From Massilia endophytica (GTDB lineage Bacteria > Pseudomonadota > Gammaproteobacteria > Burkholderiales > Burkholderiaceae_D): 64,000 nucleotides of DNA. Each line of letters opens with the position of its first letter. Position 1 is the stretch's first letter. The notes below the pieces were generated by a model. It was not told where the DNA came from and searched no databases. It was given only the letters and a program-made list of their open reading frames with translations. A program made the translations under genes and the position numbers. The stretch is from contig NZ_CP088952.1 in assembly GCF_021165955.1 (NCBI RefSeq), positions 4,712,001-4,776,000 on the forward strand. The letters are read 5' to 3'. Shown one piece after another: positions 53,235-60,075 of this stretch.

Positions 53235-53299
53235 TGTCGCTCCAGCATAGATGGTAAGCGACAATAATGTACGAGACAAAATGTTTAAGTCTGAGACAA
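53235..53299 (+). repeat. left end: TGT tip and GAGACAA-type repeats
   Basis: The tip TGTCGC (53235) is followed by GCGACAA (53258-53264), GAGACAA (53273-53279) and GAGACAA (53293-53299). GACAATAATG and GTTTAAGTC echo the GACAATAAAGTCTTAAAC repeats at the ends of Tn7. TGTCGCT and AGCGACA also pair as a short stem. The remaining bases to 53331 hold nothing recognisable. Confidence 0.5.
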
Positions 53300-53331
53300 G
53301 ATAATAAAGTCGGTTTTTCCTTAGGAGGGCG

Positions 53332-54318
53332 TCAATCTGATTCTAAGGCTGCGAGAGACGTCGATATGGTCGAACCTGGTGCGCGCGAGTGGATGTCAAC
53401 GGCGTAATGCGATCGGACATGCGCAACGAGATCTTGATATGGAATACGTTTTTGCAGGCTGTGAGCAATCAAATATCGACGTAGCGCGCGATTCGATAGA
53501 TCCGAGGATCCTATTTCATGCGCGTTCACACTTTCGGCATACTGGCTGGCGTCTCGCAATATGTGTCCGATGGTCCAAGGCATCACTGCGTCGTCAGTAC
53601 GGAGTTTTGCAATGAGCGGTACATCAGTTTCGCTAGACCGGGGTGCCGGAGACAAACCTCGCGATATGCGGTAACGACGTAGGGCTTCAATTGCGGGCGC
53701 AGGGACAAATACGTTGTCGACTACGTCTCCGCGGCCGAATCGATGAACACTGGTCTGCCATCCAACCGCGGTTTGCCTGATGTCAGACATACGTGCGGAG
53801 GCCAGTTCACTACGATGTAGCGCTGTCCAATAGGACCATTCCGCAACAACAATCGTTCGCCATAATGGGTCACGGCTGCCGCGTTCTGGATCGGGCAGCT
53901 TGGTCCACGATTCGCGGATCTCATGCCAACGTTTGGCGGCTTGCAGTAGCTGGCGCGGATCAATCTCGTCAGGGTCGACCGTTCTTGGAACCGAAAGTGA
54001 GGTCGCGGGGTTGTCCGTGCGTAAGCCCGCCACAGATAGAACTGCAAACAGGCGGACTAGCGTATTGCGAGTGCTGCGCACCGTACGTTCACTGAGCTGA
54101 GTAGGCTGCTGATCCCTTTCCAATTTAGGGTGCAATAGGCCAGAAGAAAATTCGTCGAGGTAGCGCGCCAGGTCGCTAGTATCTACATTGAGAAAGTCCA
54201 GTTCCTCCAGTAGGAGCCACGTTTGCAGACGTTCAAACTCACGGAAGTATGTTCGATAAGTGTTCGGAATATGTTCATATTGTCCGAGCCATTCCATCAA
54301 TACCTCGGTGCTACTCAT
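53332..54318 (-). CDS. degenerate tyrosine-recombinase-like protein, third gene of the Iet operon
   Basis: A 328-aa protein (334 aa from an alternative GTG at 54336, which overlaps the ietS stop by one base). The ATG 54318 has AAAGGTGG upstream. It has a SAM-like core-binding region (TYRTYFREFERLQTWLL) and a catalytic-domain arginine in YWTALHRSELASARMSDI. The lysine hairpin has arginine (VHRFGRGDVVDNVFVP), the HxxR box reads LSNRALRRYL, and where the Tyr should be the sequence is VDIHSR. A Tyr four residues earlier (SHYAV) is out of register. It is probably inactive as a recombinase and may have a structural or DNA-binding role. Confidence 0.65.
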   Translation of the reverse strand: MSSTEVLMEWLGQYEHIPNTYRTYFREFERLQTWLLLEELDFLNVDTSDLARYLDEFSSGLLHPKLERDQQPTQLSERTVRSTRNTLVRLFAVLSVAGLRTDNPATSLSVPRTVDPDEIDPRQLLQAAKRWHEIRESWTKLPDPERGSRDPLWRTIVVAEWSYWTALHRSELASARMSDIRQTAVGWQTSVHRFGRGDVVDNVFVPAPAIEALRRYRISRGLSPAPRSSETDVPLIAKLRTDDAVMPWTIGHILRDASQYAESVNAHEIGSSDLSNRALRRYLIAHSLQKRIPYQDLVAHVRSHYAVDIHSRAPGSTISTSLAALESD

Positions 54319-54335
54319 GCCATCCACCTTTGCCA

Positions 54336-56804
54336 CTATCCGAGCTCCAAATCGATCGGTACTTCGAGCTCTTGTGCAATCGCGTTATACAACTGAACTG
54401 TCACGTCTTCACTTTCCAGTGACACCAGCAACGAAAAGCGTGCCGGCGTGGTGCATCGGCCGCGGTTGAGCCTTTGCCGCCACCAACCCACAACAGGATA
54501 GACGGCGATTAGGTTTTTCGTCGCCAGGTCGGCAGCAGGACCGCGCCAGCAATCTGCATGCAACGAGCCATGCCCACGAAGCCGAGGCCCGAGATCCCAT
54601 CCCGTGTCACCGGCGACATCGATTGTTTCGCTGTCGTCCCGCATGGCATAGTTGACGCGCTTGTTGAACATATCCTCTGTTTCCGTGGTGCGCTTTACAT
54701 CGAATCTCAGGCTGTGGGAAGCGTAACGATAGCGGTTCGTCCAACCGCGCTTACCAGGGCTGGGCTCGACAAAATATGAGAGGGTAACACGCATCTTTAC
54801 CCGCGTGTCTTGCATGTCCAAAAGCATCTGTTGAGGCCATGGCAGCTGAAAAATGCAAAGCTCGTTCATTTTTCCGACGCTTTGATCGAGTCGGAAAGGT
54901 TGCAGCGTTTCTTGCGCGATAAGGCAAACGCGATGCTGAGCAGAATGCTTAGCACGGGTCTCATCCGGAACGCCATGTCCACAGGCTCGCAAGAGATCAC
55001 GCCAATTTGGATAGCGAGCTCGCTGTGCTTCTGTCCAGTTCGCATGGTGCACGATTAGCCCGCGCACCGATTCCGGCCAAAGATCCGGATTTTCCGCCCA
55101 AATACGCCCCGCTACTCCTGCTCCTTGAGCAGTTGCCGCGCTTGTGGCCCAAAAATAGGACAGCGGATGGACGTTGAAATTTCGGTTGGTGGTCAATAGC
55201 TGCAGTGAAGGCGGGATATCCGTCAGCTCGCCGGCGGGATCGACGGCAACATTTCCTCCTTCAAAGACGACATCGGGCTTCATGGGCCAACCACGCCACT
55301 CTTGCGATGTCGAGCTGAACGGGCTCAAATCACCTGCGGCCGCCAACGTGGACCAACCTGCAAAATCATCTGAGGCCGGCAGAGTAGTCTTGTCAGTGTA
55401 CGCGCCTATGGTCAGAGCGTTCCATGCCTGGCCAGGTTGCTCGACGCCATACTCCTTATTTGACAGCGGATACGCAAGCCAGCGTTGGTCCGGCTGCACA
55501 TTTCCGGCGGAAATGATGAACAAACGCCCGTCTCCGCCCTCGGCGTCGAAGGCAAGCTGGTCAATTGCCGCTGAATACGAAGACGGCTCGCCGATTTGAT
55601 GCATGGCGGACGTAACCGCCTTACAAATCACTCGGCGCCGGTTGGGAGCGTCAATTTCGCACTTATAGACCGCTTGTTCGGTTATCGCTCCTAAGACTTC
55701 ATGGCTATCATTGCCGTCAACTTGCATGCCGCTGGGCGGCAAAATCTTTGACGACTCGAGGCGAAATGGCACTGATATGCGGCCGCCAGCCTCAACTGCG
55801 TCGCGCAGATCGCCGTACAAGACCACGCCTGCCATTCTTGTGCCGTGTCCCTCATGGTCAGCCACGCCCCAGGCATTGTTGACGGCATGCATGTCTCCCT
55901 CAGCCAGCACCGGGGCAATAAGGGGATGTGCTCGCGCAACCCCAGTGTCCAGGATTGCTACGGACACATCGTCGCCCCTGATGTCGATACGCCCGGCAAT
56001 ATTCGCCACAATATTGTCCTGGTCGCCAAGTGTCAGCGTATGTGGGAATAGCGGCGGTCGATCCGCGCGGCGAATTTCAGCGACGAGATTCAGGATAGGG
56101 ATCGACTGGGCAAGTTGAGCCTGGGTTGCCTTGATGTTAGTGACGACCCGCTCGTGAAATGCAAGCCATTGCTCTGCAATTTCAATGTGGGCCGCCGTGG
56201 CGGCATTTTTGAAGCGGAGAAAGGTAGCTGCTGGCGCGAGCTTGTCGGTGCGTAGCCAGATTTCCCACCAATGCTCGCCATCGCCGTCAGGCATGGCTTC
56301 TTCGTCGGTCCAGAGCTGAGTCATTGTTGCAACGCCAATTTCCTCGATGCTTTCGACCAGATTGGCATTTCGAGGTCTTGGAACCTCTGACCGTGTGTTC
56401 TCTTGCAAATATGCGACGACTTTGCGAACTAGAATGTCCAGCTTCCCATCGGGAATCCAGCAGGTTGCGAAGGTAACCTCGCCTTGCTCCCTGACGTTGA
56501 GCAACTCGATTCCAGAACGTATGACGTCGAGGCTCTCGAATACCAAGTCAAAGCCAGCAGCACTTCGGAATTCGACGGCGATACCGTCCGGCGCGTCGAT
56601 GTTGAGCGCTTGGCGGCTGAGCTTTCGCTCTTCTAGTACGGGGCGGAGATTTTCCAGCTGGCCCAGAATCCGATTGCCGTGTTGGGCTCGCTCACGCTGC
56701 ATAAGATGCAAGGTGGGACCACGGCCGGGTCGCGGAGTATAGTCTTGAGTCACAAATCGGTTCACTAGACGCAAATGCGGAAGACGTTGCGGTCCAGTGG
56801 CCAT
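54336..56804 (-). CDS. ietS: subtilisin-like serine protease, IetS-type
   Basis: An 822-aa protein with a long N-terminal region (1-270) and an S8 peptidase domain. The triad is Asp286 (VAILDTGVA), His320 (EGHGTRMAG) and Ser555 (FWATSAATAQG), with the oxyanion Asn435 (ISAGN). A C-terminal beta-rich domain (about 650-822) follows. No signal peptide is seen, so it acts in the cytoplasm. Paired AAA+ ATPase and S8 protease genes match the IetAS system of Agrobacterium Ti plasmids (plasmid stability, toxin-antitoxin) that was also found as an anti-phage module. AGGAGAG precedes the ATG, 8 bp after ietA. Confidence 0.82.
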   Translation of the reverse strand: MATGPQRLPHLRLVNRFVTQDYTPRPGRGPTLHLMQRERAQHGNRILGQLENLRPVLEERKLSRQALNIDAPDGIAVEFRSAAGFDLVFESLDVIRSGIELLNVREQGEVTFATCWIPDGKLDILVRKVVAYLQENTRSEVPRPRNANLVESIEEIGVATMTQLWTDEEAMPDGDGEHWWEIWLRTDKLAPAATFLRFKNAATAAHIEIAEQWLAFHERVVTNIKATQAQLAQSIPILNLVAEIRRADRPPLFPHTLTLGDQDNIVANIAGRIDIRGDDVSVAILDTGVARAHPLIAPVLAEGDMHAVNNAWGVADHEGHGTRMAGVVLYGDLRDAVEAGGRISVPFRLESSKILPPSGMQVDGNDSHEVLGAITEQAVYKCEIDAPNRRRVICKAVTSAMHQIGEPSSYSAAIDQLAFDAEGGDGRLFIISAGNVQPDQRWLAYPLSNKEYGVEQPGQAWNALTIGAYTDKTTLPASDDFAGWSTLAAAGDLSPFSSTSQEWRGWPMKPDVVFEGGNVAVDPAGELTDIPPSLQLLTTNRNFNVHPLSYFWATSAATAQGAGVAGRIWAENPDLWPESVRGLIVHHANWTEAQRARYPNWRDLLRACGHGVPDETRAKHSAQHRVCLIAQETLQPFRLDQSVGKMNELCIFQLPWPQQMLLDMQDTRVKMRVTLSYFVEPSPGKRGWTNRYRYASHSLRFDVKRTTETEDMFNKRVNYAMRDDSETIDVAGDTGWDLGPRLRGHGSLHADCWRGPAADLATKNLIAVYPVVGWWRQRLNRGRCTTPARFSLLVSLESEDVTVQLYNAIAQELEVPIDLELG

Positions 56805-56812
56805 AGACTCTC

Positions 56813-57805
56813 CTAAATCGATTGGGAAAAGTTCTTACGATCAGAGCGCCGTTCTTGCAGCGCATTTTTCATATCTTGCTCAGCAACGTGGTCGCGGCCG
56901 GCAACGATCATGTCCTTAATGGCGTCGTTGCACGCGCGCTGAATGTCCGCAAAACTTAGTCCAGCGGCTGCTTCTGCCAATTCATCAACCCTTAAGCCGG
57001 GCGCGTGTCGGACTAAGCGGCGTGTAAGCAATTCGACGATGGCTGATGATGGCGGCAATTCGAATCGAAGAACATCGTCGAAACGCCGAAACAGTGCGGC
57101 GTCGAGCAATTCTGGGTGATTGGTCGCCGCGATTACGACGCTATTTGATTCGTCTTGTTCAACCAGCTGCAGGAACGAATTTAGGATTCGACGAATTTCG
57201 CCGACGTCGTTTGTCGTGGCTCTTTGCTGACCGATAGCATCGAATTCGTCGAATAGGTAGACGCCGCGCACTTGCTGAATGTTATCAAAGATAAGTTTCA
57301 GCTTTGCTGCTGCTTCACCCATAAAACGCGTGAAGAGACTCTCTAGTCGTAAGCTAAAGAGTGGCAGGGAAAGTTCGCCGGCCAGAGCCTTGGCTGACAT
57401 TGTCTTGCCAGTTCCAGGCGGACCAACCAATAAGAGTTTGCTCCGCGGGTGCAAGCCGTGCTCGCGAATTCGATTGGCTTGTCGTTGCTCACGCACCAGC
57501 CGATCAAGACGTACGCGCGTCTCCGTAGACAATACGACATCGTCGAGGCGTGCGTCTGGATACGCCACATTCACCAAATCGGCAAGTTCGCCCTTAGGTT
57601 GGGCGATCGGCGTGGGGTGCCGCTTCGCAACGATCGAGCCCTGCTCGCGAAGTTGGTCTACCAGGTCTCGGATCTCGCCCGCCAAGCGCTCATGCCCTGC
57701 TTTGGCTTCTCGCGCGGCGATTTGAAGCGCAAGCGTCAGCACTTGGTTCTCGTCGGCGTCCTTGTAGGCGCGCAACATTGCCTTGATCTGATCGCCGTTA
57801 GCCAT
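56813..57805 (-). CDS. ietA: AAA+ ATPase, IetA-type
   Basis: A 330-aa AAA+ protein. Walker A GPPGTGKT (128-135), Walker B YLFDEFDA (Asp186/Glu187), sensor IAATNH, and arginine finger FRRFDD (240-241) are intact. An N-terminal helical region of about 90 residues precedes it. In the known IetAS pair the ATPase is the antitoxin-like partner that restrains or directs the protease. I chose ATG 57805, with AAGGG six bases upstream; 57859 would add 18 residues. A perfect palindrome about 87 bp upstream probably controls the operon. Confidence 0.82.
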   Translation of the reverse strand: MANGDQIKAMLRAYKDADENQVLTLALQIAAREAKAGHERLAGEIRDLVDQLREQGSIVAKRHPTPIAQPKGELADLVNVAYPDARLDDVVLSTETRVRLDRLVREQRQANRIREHGLHPRSKLLLVGPPGTGKTMSAKALAGELSLPLFSLRLESLFTRFMGEAAAKLKLIFDNIQQVRGVYLFDEFDAIGQQRATTNDVGEIRRILNSFLQLVEQDESNSVVIAATNHPELLDAALFRRFDDVLRFELPPSSAIVELLTRRLVRHAPGLRVDELAEAAAGLSFADIQRACNDAIKDMIVAGRDHVAEQDMKNALQERRSDRKNFSQSI

Positions 57806-57891
57806 TACGAAACCCTTGAGATTTTCCAAAAAATGCCGCGTGAGACCGGCAATTAACACCTAGCGACATTGTAGCCTTAATCGTAGGTCAA

Positions 57892-57921
57892 TATCAACGA
57901 TATCTAAAAATATCGTTGATA
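57892..57921. promoter_or_regulatory. 12-bp-arm palindromic operator upstream of ietA
   Basis: TATCAACGATAT (57892-57903) and ATATCGTTGATA (57910-57921) are perfect inverted arms around CTAAAA. The position and symmetry suit an operator for a dimeric repressor. No regulator gene is next to it. Confidence 0.65.
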
Positions 57922-58219
57922 AGATACGCGAAAAGGGCGCCTTCGCTCTGCTTAACCATGACCGATGTGGGGATCGCTTTCGCAGCGCTGCAACCGCTTG
58001 CTGACACTCGATCGTTCCTGCCCCAAGAGGATGCGCAACGTGAACGCGGAGTTCTTATCACGGCCTCTTGTAGGCGGCGGCCAAACTGCCGCGATCCCAT
58101 TGGCTTTTCCTGTCCTAAACTTTATTGCCGTAAGAACGGTGATTCCATTTCAAAGCGGCCCGCCTGTCTCAAACATTGATTCCCAGGACACCAGACCGGC
58201 AGTGCGCTAAGTCACTGAT
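57922..58219. other. non-coding or decayed stretch inside the element
   Basis: About 300 bp between the operator and the right end. Two overlapping short rightward frames exist (57916-58179 and 57965-58210). Neither has a clear ribosome-binding site, and neither resembles a family I know. The pattern of two frames that continue each other could be a decayed gene, but I cannot identify it. Confidence 0.3.
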
Positions 58220-58263
58220 TTGTCTAGCACGGTTGTCTCAATCTCTATTACCTATCGCCAACA
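58220..58263 (-). repeat. right end: TGT tip and GAGACAA-type repeats
   Basis: Read on the minus strand from 58263: TGTTGGCGATAGG, then GAGACAA (58239-58233) at offset 24 and TAGACAA (58226-58220) at offset 37. These offsets match the left end (23 and 38). Confidence 0.45.
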
Positions 58264-58275
58264 GAGGCAGTCTCC

Positions 58276-60075
58276 CTAGCTTTGCGAGGCGTCAGCCAGA
58301 AGTCTGCGGCCCGCCGGTAACAGCCTGAAGCTGGCGTCCCGGTAGTATCTGCCCTGCGGCCCGGCGCCAAGCCTTACATCGAGACAGCCGCAGTCTTCCA
58401 GCAGCAGCAGCGCGTTCAGCAGAATGTCATGCGCTTCCTGGGCAAAGATGAACTTGGCTGCACGGCCTTCCCGCCACCGCGACAGGCCATGGCTCTCCTG
58501 CGTAAAGATGAAGCGATTCTTGCCATCGCCCGCAGACGCCGTGCGCGCACCGGCTGTGCTCAAGTGCTGCTCGATAACGTATCGGCTGATGACTACGAAG
58601 ACGAAATCGCCAAGTGGCCTGTCCCTGTACTCGTTGACGAGTGCAGCCAGCTGGGCGAGGCAAAGCTTGTCGTCGTCAAAGGCCAGCAGGCTCTCGACGT
58701 GGTCCCTCGCCTTCTTCTCGTCATGCACCAGCGCCCTCAAATTTTCTATTTCGATAGCGCAGTAGGTTAGCGCATTGATGGCGAATTGGCCGGTCGTTGC
58801 CCAACGCTCGAACGTGCCTTCAATGTCATTTGGCTGGAGAACTATGGGGAAACCCCTCAGGTAGTCCTTCATTGCTCCGGTGTTCAAAAATTCCTTGTGG
58901 CGTGCCCGGCATATGCCGGCAGCCTGTAACGACGGAAAGCTCTTTTGTTCCCTCCTGTACCATTCAAGATCGCTGCCTATCGTGGCGCCCAGCGCGATAC
59001 CAGGCGCCTCCGTCTCGCATATGAGTATCTGCAGTTCCCTGCAGATGTCGGCCTTAAATGTGGGCTCCTTCGCTTGCTCCTTGCGGAGGATGACTCGCTC
59101 AACCAGTCCCAGCAGCGCTTCCATCCCGAGGCGCTGGAGCTGGCGAATCTGAAGTACATACCATTCCCGCCAGCTTTCCTCGACGCCGTTCAGGTCGACC
59201 CGCACGCGCTCTGGGGCATACCCAGCTGCCATCACTTGCCGTATCGACTCCACAGGGACGAAGTCGCGGGTTTTCCCTTGCCCCGCCTCGATTGCCTCCA
59301 AGGCGCGAAGCGCCAATACGATGCTCTGCTTGCGTTTTCGGGCATTCTTGATCCGATGCGTTCGGGTGGGGTCACTGCTACCGTCAAGGTCAACTGATCC
59401 GTCCAGGTACAGATGGAGAAAATTTGTCTTTTCCGACTTCGACGGTTTCCGGAGCGATATAACTTCACTCAGGGAGGACAGCCTTTTCCTGGTGCAGGTA
59501 ATGTCGTCTGTCGACTTAAGCCATCGCAAGACGGCGGGCTCCAAGCTTTCCAGTTCTTTGGCAAATGCTTTGGCCAGCAGCGTCCCAGCCGGGGTGCAGG
59601 AGAACGTCCCCTTTGCTTCCTTTATCCCGCGTCCAAGAAGCCCGATTCCGTTCACTAGTCCCGGAAGGTAGTACAGGGGGTTCATGAACGTTGTCTTGAC
59701 ACCCCAGCCGTCAAGGGTCAAATCCCGCTTGTCCCTATCGTCCTTGAAGGCGCTTAGGCCGGGAACCATCTTTTCTTGTTCACGCCAGGCTTGCCACGTC
59801 AACAACAGCTGTACTTTGTCCAGCAGAATCGTGGTGGCGGATGCCAGCTCGGCAACGTTCACCTTCTCTCCATCGGATGAAGCTTGCCTGACAGCGTGAT
59901 CCACCGCCCAGCATAAAGCCGAGTAAGCGCGAATGTGCCGGACAGTATTATTCAGCCCGGGAAAGACTCGACCGTAGAGACGTTCACCCACAGCACCCAT
60001 ACCCAGAAAATCGCCTGCCTGGGCCGAACTCACCACGGCGTTGAAGGTTGGCCCGGCAAACTCGAAGCCCTTCAT
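58276..60075 (-). CDS. unknown 599-aa protein, partner of a PLD nuclease
   Basis: I do not recognise this protein with confidence. The N-terminus MKGFEFAGPTFNAVVSSAQAG leads to LGMGAVGERLYGRVFPGLNNTVRHIRAYS, which has the spacing of the opening of DUF6361 proteins (a phrase of the type LGxGxxxDxxxxxxFPGxxxxxxRxxY); this is a weak resemblance. The rest is helical and Arg-rich without visible catalytic motifs. ATG 60075 has AAGGAGGAGA just upstream. It overlaps the stop of the PLD gene by 4 bp (ATGA), a sign of obligate co-translation. GC is lower than the backbone. Confidence 0.55.
   Translation of the reverse strand: MKGFEFAGPTFNAVVSSAQAGDFLGMGAVGERLYGRVFPGLNNTVRHIRAYSALCWAVDHAVRQASSDGEKVNVAELASATTILLDKVQLLLTWQAWREQEKMVPGLSAFKDDRDKRDLTLDGWGVKTTFMNPLYYLPGLVNGIGLLGRGIKEAKGTFSCTPAGTLLAKAFAKELESLEPAVLRWLKSTDDITCTRKRLSSLSEVISLRKPSKSEKTNFLHLYLDGSVDLDGSSDPTRTHRIKNARKRKQSIVLALRALEAIEAGQGKTRDFVPVESIRQVMAAGYAPERVRVDLNGVEESWREWYVLQIRQLQRLGMEALLGLVERVILRKEQAKEPTFKADICRELQILICETEAPGIALGATIGSDLEWYRREQKSFPSLQAAGICRARHKEFLNTGAMKDYLRGFPIVLQPNDIEGTFERWATTGQFAINALTYCAIEIENLRALVHDEKKARDHVESLLAFDDDKLCLAQLAALVNEYRDRPLGDFVFVVISRYVIEQHLSTAGARTASAGDGKNRFIFTQESHGLSRWREGRAAKFIFAQEAHDILLNALLLLEDCGCLDVRLGAGPQGRYYRDASFRLLPAGRRLLADASQS

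Larger units (their letters stand above)
53235..58263. mobile_element. candidate Tn7-like (transposase-less) element at attTn7
   Basis: Bounded on the left by TGTCGC at 53235, 10 bp after glmS, and on the right by a TGTTGGC tip read from 58263. Both ends carry GAGACAA-type repeats at offsets 23, 38 and 58 (left) and 24 and 37 (right) from the tip, the layout of multiple TnsB-type binding sites. The content is lower in GC than the flanks: IetA, IetS and a recombinase-like gene. No tnsABC-like genes are present and no 5-bp target duplication is seen (AGCAC versus GAGGC), so it would be defective or moved in trans. Confidence 0.5.

Noticed and set aside
53226..53331. An IS21-family insertion end
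   Set aside because: Repeated internal motifs could suit that family, but no istA/istB genes are present, and the position after glmS with paired offsets fits a Tn7-like end better. It is not excluded.
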